64,000 nucleotides of DNA, from contig NW_027467782.1 in the NCBI RefSeq assembly GCF_004210375.1, positions 28,995,276 through 29,059,275 of the forward strand. Reading direction: 5' to 3'. The position numbers and the translations under genes were made by a program. Below, piece by piece: positions 1 through 11,100 of this stretch. Below the pieces are notes generated by a model. The model worked only from the letters and a program-made list of their open reading frames with translations. It was not told the DNA's origin and did not search any database. This DNA is from Tachypleus tridentatus. Its lineage: Eukaryota > Arthropoda > Merostomata > Xiphosura > Limulidae. How positions within the stretch are numbered: position 1 is the first letter of the stretch; every line of letters starts with the position of its first letter.

Positions 1-967
1 TATTGCTGGAGCACAAAAATACAGTAATAAAGAAGTGGGAGATATCATACATTAGTGTACTTTAATCCTGCCTAAAATAATTTCAAGTTCCGCGGATGTT
101 AAAGATCACTCCTTTTTAACACTTACTTAGTTAAAATTTGATACTGATAATCCTATATTTAATTGGAACAATTATGATTTTTTGTTTGTTCCAAACCAAA
201 TAATTACCCCTTACCAGAGCTTACTTTACTGGCATTAAATATACTATAAATATTTACACATTCAATATGAAATACGTAATTTTATTTTCCGCTCATAATA
301 TTGTGATAAGTGATAATTTACCAGTGATCTATTTGAAGTGATATGCACGATTAAATAAAGCAAAGTGGTAATGAAACACGAAATATATTACATTTATAAT
401 CATGGTCCTGATAATGGAAATAGAAACAAATTTAAAATATTTAATTTCCTGTCAGGTTTTCGTGAATTTTCTCTAGCGTTTTTCAGTTTAAAATACAGTA
501 CAGGAAGAAGGAAGAGGTCCAAATCGCACCTGACCCTTCCAGATTGTAACTTAATTAACAGCACTACAGATACATCACCGCAGCCTGTAAATCTCTCGCA
601 TATTGTGTGGTAAAAATCATCATAATACATACTATCTGATGAAACATGAAGATTTGTATTGTTGTAATTTGAAGTAAATACACCCGGTAAACTACAAAGA
701 ATGTGGTAAATATAAGGAACTTAAAACCACATTAAACAGCATACATCACAACATTACCAAAACAACAGTAGAAATAACAGATAGAAACAAAACACAAACA
801 TTAATAGAAACACCACTACTGCCAACAGCAGGTAACAATGTTATATAATAACCAAAAATAATATTTTATTGCAATCGGAATTCCATACCTACAGTTTGTA
901 GAGTAGAGACAGACCATTGTGTGTCTCTGTCTTTATAACACACAATCAAAGAAAAGTATTTGTTCCC
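1..967. other. AT-rich DNA without recognised gene
   Basis: I see no splice-bounded exon, RNA gene or familiar repeat here. Short open frames of about 80 codons overlap on both strands between 365 and 630, which is what chance gives in AT-rich sequence, and neither resembles a family I know. Confidence 0.5.
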
Positions 968-1046
968 TACTGGTACGGTGATATGTCTACGGATTTACAA
1001 CGCTAAAATAAGCGGTTCGATTACTCTCAGTGAGCTCAAAGGCTAA
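968..1046 (+). repeat. SINE-2 remnant (tRNA-like head)
   Basis: This stretch keeps the SINE-2 head: a 'ggatttacaacgctaaaat' block followed by a 'ggttcgatt' B-box-like motif and a 'gtgagctca' segment. The copy is diverged. A further piece with 'cagataacccactgtaaaac' near 1205-1230 may be the tail of the same or another copy. Confidence 0.65.
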
Positions 1047-1246
1047 AAGTATTTCGTTATACATATATCTATGTATTTATTACGTACTGTTCAATATTTT
1101 TCATATAGTTTTCAATGTCCATATTGATATTTTTTCGTAATTTTCAACCATACGGTGTATAGTGATAAGCTTAAGTACACGGTTGGATTCTTACGGTAAG
1201 AACAGTACAGATAACCCACTGTAAAACTTTGAATCTAAAACAAAGA

Positions 1247-2655
1247 TATTGTGAGAGGATTAGCTCATAAAGCTAAATAATGCGTTATCACACTTAAAAT
1301 ATTAAAATTGTTCACACTTACCAATGGTTTAAGTATATTTTTAATCGCACTTTTATGATTTACTAACGTGGTTTCATGTGTATGATTAGGTATGTATATA
1401 TATATATATTCTTATTATCCTTATAGAAATATTAATACTTCAAATATACAGTAAAATAGAACTGTCTCGGTGTGGGGTAACTTTGTATGTTTATTTTCAG
1501 CTAGTGTAGCAATTAATTTTCTTCATTTGTAGTATAAATAGCTCACTACTATCAATTTTTCAAACTCCGGAAAACAGATCCAAGCATGATTATGATATTT
1601 TCCACATGGTTTCGACAAATACTGAGACGTTTGAGTTCAAACAGATTCGTCTGTACTCACATATATAAATCATTTGGCTGCAAACTACCATCGGAAACAA
1701 TGCAATTAGCATGTAGCTCAGGTTACAAACAAACATCTCAGTATTTGGCGAAACTATATGGAAAATATTATAACCATATTTTACCATGTGATTGATTTGA
1801 GTAAGCATTTTTTTCATTTAAATATGGTAAAATGTCTTATTTTCTAATTTTTAAGTGGTACATCTAAATGTCTGATATACAATTCCGAAAGTCATAAATA
1901 AAACTTTTCAAATGTTAAAACCACAAGATGTTCTTCCTGTGTCAATTGAGTGTCAGTGTAACAAAACAATGTGACACGACGTCATTGTCCATCTCGCTCA
2001 CTTATTGCACAAGGTTGATGATAAACAGCTCAGTAATTAAATAAATAAACTGATGTTGATATAAAACCATAAACCTAATTCTGGGTGAAATGATATTAAT
2101 AAAATTGATCAAAATGTGCAGTTCAGAAACTTTATTTCGTATTTTCAACCTGAGCAGTAATTTATGTGAAACATGGATTTAAAAACTCAGGTCAGAGATC
2201 CCACAGTTCAAGTATAACCATCCTTATTCTCCAACTGCTGAACTATCTTGTGTCATATGTGGGTTTAAAAAATCAGGTAGAAAATGACAAGGCTCTGGCA
2301 TAATTATCCCTAATTTCAAGTGTGAATAATTTACATAATTATAGCCATAATTGTTCAAAACAAGTGACAACAAATAAAGAATAATTAACACAGGTAGACA
2401 AATGTATTCACAAATATTGATATTTATCTTACTGAAATATCACCAGAAATAAAGTTTAGAAATACGTGAATATTAACACATGGAATAAATATTAAACCTT
2501 CTCCAATCCTCTACTTGTGTTTTGTAACCAGAATATCTGATTCATCAATTGTTCTTCAATAGTAGTAGCACACTTTATCACCTTACCAACCATTTGTACT
2601 ACTACAAGAAAATAGCTTAAACATTTTAAAAGAAAAAGTTTATTTCTTGTTCTTT
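1247..2655. other. Unassigned AT-rich DNA
   Basis: I see no recognisable gene or repeat family. A short TA dinucleotide run lies near 1396-1409. Opposing open frames of about 70 codons around 1590-1815 resemble nothing I know. Confidence 0.5.
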
Positions 2656-2862
2656 GGATTTTGAATTTCGCGCGAAACTACAAGAGAACTATCTTCGCTA
2701 GCCATCCCTAATTTAGCAGTGTAAGACTAGATGAGGGTAGCTAGTCATCACCACTCACCGCGAACTCTTGGGCTACTCTTTTATCAACGAATAGTGCGAA
2801 TGACCGTCACCTTATAACGCCTCCACGGTCGAAAGGGCGAGCATGTTCGGTATGACAGGAAA
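2656..2862 (-). repeat. SINE-1, truncated
   Basis: On the minus strand this carries the SINE-1 body: the 'gggacggctag'-like box, the 'agccgcttttaccaacg' type centre and the 'gctcgccctttc' box. The tRNA-like head is missing after about 2862, so the copy is truncated at its 5' end or has diverged beyond recognition. Confidence 0.85.
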
Positions 2863-3491
2863 AGAACTAAAAGGTATAGCAACATGAAAACTGTAAATGT
2901 TTGTATAAAAAGTAATACTGAATATGTCGGTCGACAGTTTATATGTTTTCTACATGACCTATTTATGACACCAGTTTGATTTCACAGACACCGTTTCACT
3001 TTTTCCAGCACACTTTGAAAACAAAACATTGTGTAATTTGTCGTAGTATTATCAAATGCTTGATGCCAACCATGATTTTAACTTCATGTTTGATTTCGAG
3101 GCTAAGTTCAGTTAATCCTGTTTTGAAAAAAATGCACGACTTTGGCAGTAGTGAAAAATAATTATTTACTATAAAAAGTGACTAATTATCCATTAAACAG
3201 CATGAATGTAGCAGCATCAATTGATGATGGCCACCATTTTAAGGTTAAAAGAAAACAGAGGTTTTGTGACAATAGCTCAACATTCAAATTCTTTATTTGA
3301 TATAATTATACATCGTCAATTCCCAGATTATTTAAGTGTTTACTTGTTTCAGTTACTTAATTTGTGGTCTAAATACAAGAGGAAGTAATCTATTGAACAC
3401 TTAACAAAATTTGGAAAGTATAATAATGAATGTAAATAAAAATGTTGACACAAAAACAAACAGACATGGTATGATTATTAGAGCTTATATG
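2863..3491. other. Unassigned DNA downstream of syndecan-like copy
   Basis: I see no recognised repeat or exon. On the minus strand this is the 3' flank of the syndecan-like pseudogene. I did not find a poly(A) tract that would show it to be a processed copy. Confidence 0.4.
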
Positions 3492-4252
3492 TTAAATGTA
3501 GACCTCCTTGCTTTTACTTGGGGTACAAAGATTGCCCAGTTGAATGTTCTTAGGTTCTTCTATCAGATAACTTCCTTCACCCTCTTCCGTCATGCGGTAA
3601 GCAATGTATGTCCCTACAAGAATCCAATTATTCGTTTAGCAACCAGAACAAAAAGTGTTTCACCTTTGCAGACTATCGGAATTGAACATTCATCTTCGTT
3701 TAGGTCCGTAATAATGGGCTCATTTTCAAACTCGTTGTCAACAGGAATGGCTGGTTTCACAAATGTTTCTTCTGTAAAAGGAAACAGACCTTTTATATCC
3801 GGTTTCTTACCAATTGGCGAAATATCTTGTGGGATTCTATTTTCGTTCTTAAATGCAAAACGACCTCACTGTTCGTTATTATTTGAGGCGTCAAGATGAT
3901 GAACTGGATAATTTACGTGAGGACTTGGTCTTGCTTCTGGCAGATATTTTGTTGGGAGAAGCCTTGACACTTTGACTCCTGGATCTTCTGATACAGTTTT
4001 TATAACAGAGAGAAAAGTTGTCTCATCATCGCTTCCTCTTTCAACTGCATCACCATCCTTATAAATAGAATCTTTTATTGTTTCATAATCTGTATAAGTA
4101 TTCCATTTTTGATTTAGAAGAGGTTTCCCAGTATCAAACACATCCTGGCCAAGTTTACGAATTCTACGAGCATTAACAATAATATTGCTTATGTTGCCAC
4201 TAGTACAGTTATGGCTGATGATACCACACCCGTTTCCCCGTTTTAATAACAT
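3492..4252 (-). pseudogene. Syndecan-like proteoglycan core, degenerate copy
   Basis: Syndecans are single-pass heparan-sulfate proteoglycans with a conserved membrane span and a short tail (C1-V-C2). Here the minus strand gives a polar, acidic ectodomain-like frame of about 128 codons (4252 to 3866) ended by TGA. The same frame then reopens to a membrane-like 'VAKRIIGF'. A frameshift near 3615-3620 moves to a frame reading 'LVGTYIAYRMTEEGEGSY', followed by 'EEPK' and ending 'KEVYI' then stop at 3492-3494. In known syndecans the matching tail has a YRM(R/K)KKDEGSY C1 block, a DEPK-type segment and a terminal EFYA. The order and spacing therefore fit, but the C-terminal PDZ ligand is altered to EVYI. 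One in-frame stop, one frameshift and the altered end argue for a pseudogene. A recent sequencing error cannot explain all three. The 5' limit is not determined; the Met codon at 4252 is only the first in frame. Confidence 0.7.
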
Positions 4253-4361
4253 CAGTCGCTAAGACTCAAATATTTCAGTCTTAAAAGAAAAACGTTGAAA
4301 GTAAAATCATCAAGAAGTTAACTGCAAATACATACATACATTTTTATTTTTGTGCTATTCT

Positions 4362-4400
4362 CGATACAACGTTTTAGACAATATCCTTCTTCAGGTATCA
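4362..4400 (-). ncRNA. Hammerhead-ribozyme-like motif, decayed
   Basis: Read on the minus strand, GATAC precedes CUGAAGA, a weak stem-II segment, AAAAC in place of the consensus GAAAC, then GUU and GUAUC. GATAC and GUAUC form a perfect five-base-pair stem I, extended by one wobble pair. The core CUGANGA is intact. The first G of the GAAA box is mutated and stem II is weak, so this is probably an inactive relic carried in a repeat. Confidence 0.4.
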
Positions 4401-4544
4401 CTAACTAAACAGTAAATCCGTAAACGAAAACATTATAAATGGAAGGTCGTTTGATTGAGTAACAAATGAATATGTATAAGAATATTATAAACACTTGAAA
4501 CAATAGGACGTAAAAACAAACAATATCTTTCAATATATTTATGT

Positions 4545-4561
4545 ACACACACACACACACA
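4545..4561. repeat. AC dinucleotide microsatellite
   Basis: A run of about eight AC units is followed by TA-rich sequence. It is a simple repeat with no coding potential. Confidence 0.9.
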
Positions 4562-4708
4562 TATAGATACATCCAGATATAATTATTGTACATGCATGTG
4601 CCCATAAACACATCGGATATACATATATATCACTATATATATTATTATTTTAAAAACGTCGAATTGTTAGATACGTAATTCACTGTGTAAAGTCACTTAA
4701 ATGTTCAT

Positions 4709-4848
4709 AAACGCCCCCAGTGGCTCAGCCGTATGTCTGCGGACTTTCAACGCTAAAAACCAGGTTTCGATTCCCGTGGTGGGCAGAGTACAGATAGCCC
4801 ATTCTGTAGCTTTATGCTTAATTCAAAACAACAACAACAGTGTTCGTA
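4709..4848 (+). repeat. SINE-2, near full length
   Basis: The copy starts with a 'gcccccagtggctcagc' A-box-like segment, continues to a 'ggtttcgattcccgtgg' B-box-like segment, and ends with 'gctttatgcttaattc' and an AAC-rich tail. The layout is that of a tRNA-derived SINE of about 135 bp. Confidence 0.85.
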
Positions 4849-5135
4849 AAACTAAAGCGAGAAATGTTATTAAAATTGAAAGTTCATTGGTGAGAAAAGT
4901 TTTCAGGTAGAAACTTATTTTGTTTTATTGTAATTTACGGTTATGTTGGTTTGTATGGGCCTTCTTTAAAACAAGTGTACTGAAATGACCAAGGCTATAG
5001 TTGTGCAAATTGAGGTGTCTGGCCACTGGTTTTTGTGTGTTACAACTTATTGTATCTCTAAAATTTTCTGCTAATAACCAACTTGAGTCTCTTAAGTATA
5101 ATTTTGCCGAACATCAGCAAATATACTGTTTGGTT

Positions 5136-5175
5136 AGCGACACCTGGAGAGGGCATTGCTCGAAACGTTGTATAG
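5136..5175 (+). ncRNA. Hammerhead-ribozyme-like motif
   Basis: The plus strand reads CUGGAGA, then a stem-loop GGGC-AUU-GCUC, then GAAAC, then GUU followed by GUAU. This is the order CUGANGA / stem II / GAAA / short stem III / NUH of a hammerhead. Position A6 is G here, and stem I (ACAC with GUAU) is only partly paired, so self-cleavage is doubtful. ACGU at the stem III position is self-complementary, as in the motif at the right end of the window. Confidence 0.4.
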
Positions 5176-5185
5176 ACAAGAGTAT

Positions 5186-5440
5186 ATGTTAATATACATA
5201 TATATATATGTAGTATGTGTTAATATACATATATATATCTGTAGTATGTGTTAATATACATATATATATATCTGTATATATATATATATATATATATATC
5301 TGTAGTATATGTTAATATACATATATATAGTATGTAATATACATATATATATCTGTATATATGTTAATATACATATATATATCTGTAGTATATGTTAATA
5401 TACATATATTATGTGTTAATATACATATATATATCTGAAG
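5186..5440. repeat. AT-rich degenerate tandem repeat
   Basis: Units of roughly 30 bp built from 'gtagtatatgttaatatac' and runs of AT repeat about seven or eight times with variable AT length. The array is a microsatellite-derived minisatellite. Short frames rich in Tyr and Ile read through it and are artefacts. Confidence 0.85.
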
Positions 5441-6861
5441 TGAATTTATTAACGGTTTTACCTTCGACACTTTTCTTTTATGTCTTTCAACAACCACTAC
5501 GCGTAATTTCCTACACAATTTTATGAAACCTAATTTAGACTTAACATTCTTTAATCTAAGAATACTCTTAATCTGTTAGTCACCAACTTGTCTATATCTT
5601 TTGATGCACAAGCATACGTATGGAGGTATAAGAAAATTGTCAAAACCCTATCACTGTGTCCATAAAGTTTCAAGATGTTATAGTTGGATGTTGAATGATG
5701 CTGTAGAATTGAACATCGCACAGCACATTAATTATAAAATACAAGTCGACTTATTCACGATACTTTGCCAGCTTTTCGTTGTAACCTGTAACATTCAAAG
5801 TATTATGCGACACATATAAATGTGTCAGAACACACTTATTTTTCATCGTACCGCCCTACTGACGAATTTTGGTATTGAATGAAAGGACTCTGGGCTATAG
5901 ATTTGTGAGTGTCAAATGGCATTTTTACGCATCCATAGTTTACGTGATATTTATATTTACCACAACACTTCATTGACGACATAAACCGATTTTATTGCCC
6001 TCTGTTATACAGTCTAACCATGGGACTATGACTACTTATAAACCAATAGAAATGGTATGATAAATAATGGACTTTCTTTCGATCTGTTCCGACTTTAATT
6101 AATAGAATGCTAAGGCGTGAAATGTGCATAGAAAGACTTTAAATGGAATACAAGTCTTTTTCTCCTTCTTTTCTCGATAAAAAAACTTGTTTGCAGCTCA
6201 AAGGAGTGTAATTACAGAAATAAATATACAGGTCATGGGTCCTATTTATCAAGTAACTTGAAATTAATCTTAAATCCCGTCTATCATTCTGTTAAAACAT
6301 AAAAATGAAACATAAATTAGTATATACAATTTCATTAGCTTTACTAAGTTTTCTCTGTTAGCTTCACATAATTGTTCATACTGTTGTTTCTGCAACGTTA
6401 ACCTGATAATTAGAGCAAAGTTGGCTCGTAAATTACGGAATCAAAGCCGTTGCCAAACGTACTCTTTACCCTTGGCAGTGAGGTGTTATAAAACGACAGT
6501 CAGTATCACTATTTGTTGATAAATCAGAGTGGCAGTAATTGTGTTGTCTTCCGTGTCGAATACTTTGGCTCAAAATTCAACAACTAATCTACCGAAACCA
6601 TAAAGGTATTATTCATTACAACGTAAAACTTGTTTTTGTCAGTTGGAATTCATTAATATATCCTGTACTCTATTATCTTAAAATAAATTTACAATCAACT
6701 TCTCGAATTAATTAGCAAATACTCGCCTTTGACATTATGACATATTTTACTATAGAACCATAACCACACTTAAATTTGTGTTTCAGAAAGACGTTAGGAA
6801 ACCATTTTTTACCATTCTTCGCACTGTTGAGGTTTGTTGTGTTTTAAAGGCGAAACACTGT
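5441..6861. other. Unassigned DNA
   Basis: No repeat family, exon pair or RNA gene is recognised. A 72-codon frame at 5601-5819 resembles nothing I know. Confidence 0.45.
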
Positions 6862-7141
6862 TTGTTTTTGTTTTGTTTATGAATTTTGCACAAAACTACT
6901 CGAGGGCTATCTGTGCTAGCCGTCCCTAATTTAGCAGTGTAAGACTAGAGGGCAAGCAGCTAGTCATCACCACCCACCGCCAACTCTTGGGCTACTCTTT
7001 TACCAACGAATAGTGGGATTGACCGTCACTTATAACGCCCCCACGGCTGAAAGGGCGAGCCTGTTTGGCGCGACGGGAATGCGAATCCGTGACCCTCAGA
7101 TTACGAGTCGCACGCCTTAACGCGCTTGGCCATGCCAGGTC
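6862..7141 (-). repeat. SINE-1, near full length
   Basis: Minus-strand copy with all parts: tRNA-like head ('ggcatggccaagcgcg', 'ctcgtaatctgagggtc'), the 'gctcgccctttcagccg' box, the 'agagtagcccaagagttgg' box, the 'ttaggg(a)cggctag' box and an AAAC-rich 3' tail. It is useful as a reference copy for this window. Confidence 0.93.
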
Positions 7142-7682
7142 AAGGTGAAACACAAAACCACATTTGTTGTATTAATTAAATTTCTTTTTAATTCATGTTA
7201 ATAATTTTAATGTACTGAAATTGCTTAAAATGGTATCCTTAGTTTATGTTTTCGTTAAATTTTCTAATATTGCTTTGACACTGATATACAAGTTATATGA
7301 CAAGGTAAGAATTATTTATGTTCACGACATCTGGTGTTAATACTTGTAAACACCGAATGAGAATCGCGTTATTCAGTCTTTTTTTCTTTGTTTTTTAGTT
7401 TCACAAAAAATGAATTAAATACTAGATATATATGATTGTTTCGATTTACAGGTGATGATTAAATTTTTCTCTCATGTTGTGTGTGCCGATATTGAATACA
7501 AAACCCTATGTATCACCCGTGACCCTACGAGCAAAGAAGTAATGGGAGTGTTACTAAACAAATTTATTTTATCTAACGATGGAAGTTTGAATAAGTAAAG
7601 CAAGTAAGAAGTGCTTTCTGTCTTTCTACGTAACTTTAAATAATAGAAATAAAATACAGTCTCCTTAAAAGTAAAAAAGGAT
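7142..7682. other. Unassigned AT-rich DNA between two SINE-1 copies
   Basis: No recognisable feature is present. The open frame across 7472-7705 on the minus strand runs into the tail of the neighbouring SINE and is not supported. Confidence 0.45.
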
Positions 7683-7943
7683 TGGTTTGTTTCTAAATTT
7701 TGCACCTAGCTACACGAGAGCTATCTGCGCTAGCCGTCCCTAATTTAGCTGTGTAAAACGATATGAAAGACAATTAGTCATTATCACTCACAGCCAACTC
7801 TTGGGCTACTTTTCACCAACAAATAGTTAAATTGAGGGTAACATAACGTCTCCATGGCTGAACAAGTTTGGTGTGATGGGGATTAGAACCCGCGACCTTC
7901 AGATTATGTATCGACTGCCATTACCACTTGGCCGTGCCTGACC
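7683..7943 (-). repeat. SINE-1, diverged
   Basis: Full-order copy with many substitutions and a small deletion in the centre. The head ends in 'caggcacggccaagtgg' on the minus strand. The divergence suggests an older insertion than the copy just upstream. Confidence 0.88.
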
Positions 7944-8850
7944 GTCGTCTAGTTTTCTCTCTTAAATATAATTTTTTATCAATTGAATTTGATAAATCAA
8001 AAAACAGGAAAGTTATCGATGAGTTATAAGCCTACAAAACATTGATCTCGTAGTGGCACATGAACAAAGCACTGTTACAAAATTATATAAAGAATGGTGT
8101 TACAAATAAAAACAGGAAAGTTATCAAAGAACGTAAAATTCAGAAACAATGATCACGTTGTGACACCCGAACAGAACATTGTTACTGTTACTCAACAGAA
8201 GGATGACGCGGCACACACTTTAACACAAGCACATTATTGAGGCACAAAATTCTTTTCCTCACTCCATCATTTTATATTTGCTTGACTAGGTTACCAATCG
8301 TTGCTTTGGTTAACTTACCGAGATTTTAATTTACCAAAAAATTATCAATACATATTTACTTAAACACAATGAAAAGTATATCATGCTTGTGTTTTATACG
8401 ACAGTGTTATAATATATATTAGTATAGATATTTGGATATTACTATCAAATGTTAGCACAATTTCTCTATATCTATGCCCATTCTAGGTATCTCAGCCTAC
8501 ATATATGAAAACAACTCACTTAGAAACGGCTGTACTATAGCGGGAAAAATATATAACAGAGGAAACTACGGATCGTGTTTAGCAACATATTACGATTCAA
8601 CATTGACCTTCCAGTTACCAATCTTAAACTCTTAGCTTCTATACACATAGTCGTGCATTATGAGAAAAAAATGTAACAAAGAAAATAGGTAAACTTGTTC
8701 AGTGTTACAAAATGAGTACACCAGGTTCACACCCAGATCATAAGAACAAGGTTTTGTGATTCTCCTGTTCATTTATCATAACTTTTCCGTGATGGAGACG
8801 TTGGTATTTTTAGTTATTTTTCATTTTCTTTCAGAGCGCTAAGCTACAAA
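7944..8850. other. Unassigned DNA
   Basis: I see no gene or repeat that I can name before the LINE tail that begins near 8905. Two stretches near 8000-8060 and 8105-8160 share phrases ('aaacaggaaagttatc', 'cattgatc/caatgatcacg'), suggesting a local short duplication. Confidence 0.45.
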
Positions 8851-8904
8851 TTGTTTTGTCTGCATTTTGTCCACTGTGGGAAACCGAACCCCGCATTTAA
8901 GTAT

Positions 8905-9201
8905 TGTGAGGGCGTAAAACTCATGAAAACTATAAAAAAGAGACAAATGGAATTTCTAGGACACATCTGTAGGAAGAATGGGATAGAGAAACAGATGCTA
9001 TGTGGAGAAATAGAAGGGAGGAAAAGCAGAGGGTGTCAAAGAACTAAATATATCGACAGCCTCAATAACTATGTCACCAAGAACTCAATGAGCAACGCCG
9101 AGTTGATAAGGAGCACTAACAACAGAGAAGTCTGGCATGCCATGGTCGTCGATGTCTGCCGCAGATTTGACACATCATTTGACAAGAAGAAGAGGGCGTA
9201 A
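8905..9201 (+). pseudogene. C-terminal tail of a non-LTR retrotransposon polyprotein
   Basis: The open frame contains 'MKTIKKRQMEFLGHI', 'GEIEGRKSRGCQRTKYID' and 'NAELIRSTNNREVW'. This pattern of a basic GR(R/Q)R-type block followed by a DSLN..T and a W-containing helix is the usual C-terminal end of endonuclease-reverse transcriptase proteins of non-LTR elements. No reverse transcriptase core precedes it, so the copy is 5' truncated, as is typical of LINEs. The frame runs to a TAA at 9199-9201. Family assignment beyond non-LTR is not possible from the tail. Confidence 0.75.
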
Positions 9202-9651
9202 ACTTGTTGTTGTTTCACTGGAGACTTTTTTCTTAACACGTTGTTAAAGTAACTTTTGGTTAACTTCAGGTATTGAATTCCACGTCGCAAAAGTATATAT
9301 ATTTGTAATACAGCTTAAATTGTTCAGTAGCATATTACAGCTATTCTAGTCCGAAAGTACATACTGACACTAGGTTACATCAAGTCTCAATTAATAGGTA
9401 ACTAGACTCTAAACTATCCACAACGCTTTTTGGTACGCAAAAGCAATTTTTTTCACAATACTTTGCGCAATTATGTACAATAAAATGAACCTGGTTTCTA
9501 AGTTTACTTATTTTATATTCATAAGTAGGATGTAGGCCTGACATGGTCTGGTAATTATGGCGTTCAATTCGAGATATGTGGGTTGCACTACTCGTCACTG
9601 AACATGTTCGTCCTGTCAGCGTGAAAGCATTCTAACATTACGGTACATCTC

Positions 9652-9760
9652 ATTATTCGGTGATAAAAAAAGTAGCCCAAGAGTTGACGGTGAGTATCGC
9701 TGACAAGTTGCCTTCCATTTAAACTTTCTCTAGTAAAGTAGGGACGGCTACCTGGAGAGG
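9652..9760 (+). repeat. SINE-1 internal fragment
   Basis: The plus strand shows 'agtagcccaagagttgacgg', a diverged middle, and 'tagggacggct'. Only the second half of the SINE body is present, without head or tail. Confidence 0.7.
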
Positions 9761-10540
9761 AGATGGACGCCCAAGAATCACCGATGGTACATTGGCTTCT
9801 AAGGTGCTCCAAAGACTGAAAGCACGCAAAGTGTCGGATGTTAACAAAAATATGTCACTTATTCTCTTATGTAACATATGCAAATTTTCTTGAAAATTGT
9901 ACAGTGTCCAACGCCAACCCAATAAAAAGGCTCTATCTTTACTACTTAATATTGCAAGGGAACTTTTATTGTATCGATTTTTTATGTAGTTGTGCCGTTG
10001 AATTCGAAATTACTTCTAAGCAGGTTTTAACAGTTTCAGCAAACTATAACGTTTTAGGTATGTAGTGAACAGGTGGTTTGTAGTAGCTGAATCATAAAGA
10101 AATATTATTTTTTTAATAGTTCTCTGTAGTTTTCTTGTTCAGAAGTTATGTTAACCTACAAAAATTAAATGAAATATGAACTTATTTGCATCGTTGAAAA
10201 ATTCAACATTTATATGATTACACTCACTTGTTCTCAAACACTGTCACATTGGATTTTATGTTTTTGCGAATATCTTATTGGTTTTAGTTTGTTTCACCAT
10301 CGACTTGAAGGAGTGTATGGCGTTTCGAGTGAATTTGTTGGTTGACGGAAAAGTACCAGGAGACGTCTCTTTGAAATGTCTAATATTTTTCTCTTTTGTC
10401 GCCTCAGTGGCGTAACACGTGTGTATAGTACTGTGTAGTAATACATCTACATAATATACAATCCGGGTTCAGTGGAAAATGTTAAAATATGTTTACATCT
10501 TATAACGTCTTCGTTATTCAAGAACAAGGTGCTATTCATT
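9761..10540. other. Unassigned DNA
   Basis: No gene or repeat is recognised in this interval. Confidence 0.4.
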
Positions 10541-11100
10541 TAGTAATATCTCACGTTATTACAACTACAACTAGCTCCATGTCTTTACAACCTGAACCAA
10601 TGTTACATCTTTGGCTCTTACGTCCTTAGAAGTTAAACATTACTTACAACTATAACGTGCTTTTTATTTTCTGTATAACCACGACGAACCTTTACATCCC
10701 AACATATTGAACAGTAATCACACCTACAGTTTTAGTTCATTAGTCCTTACAATAACAAACAATTTTTAAGTACTTAAAAGTACAACTAGTCTATATGGTC
10801 TTACACTGCAATTATAGCTTTTATCGCTTTACAAGTACAACTGGACCATACATTCTTACGATTAGAGCTACAGCTTTTATCTACTTACAACTACAACTAA
10901 CTTTTATCTCTTTAGAGCTGCAAATAAACCTCACATCGTTACAACCATAGCTAGATCTTTCGTCCTTACAACCACAACTAGACCATACATATTTACATCT
11001 GCAACTAGCCCTTCTGCTCCTGCTCCAACTCAACCTTACGTCCTTAAATCTGGAACTAGCTTTCATCTCTCCTTAACTGCAACTAAACCTTACGTCAATG
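10541..11100. repeat. Degenerate minisatellite, unit about 30 bp
   Basis: Variants of 'tacaactacaactagacc' and 'tttatctcttacaa' alternate across the interval at roughly 30-bp spacing, with the best-preserved units between 10840 and 11095. A cysteine- and lysine-rich frame on the minus strand (10881-11066) is a by-product of the periodicity. Confidence 0.75.

Noticed and set aside
3411-3899. 162-codon plus-strand open frame
   Set aside because: It is antisense to the syndecan-like pseudogene, whose minus-strand translation carries recognisable motifs. The plus-strand product has none.
10881-11066. Cysteine-rich 61-codon minus-strand frame
   Set aside because: The cysteine pattern repeats with the period of the degenerate minisatellite. 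There is no signal peptide or splice signal.
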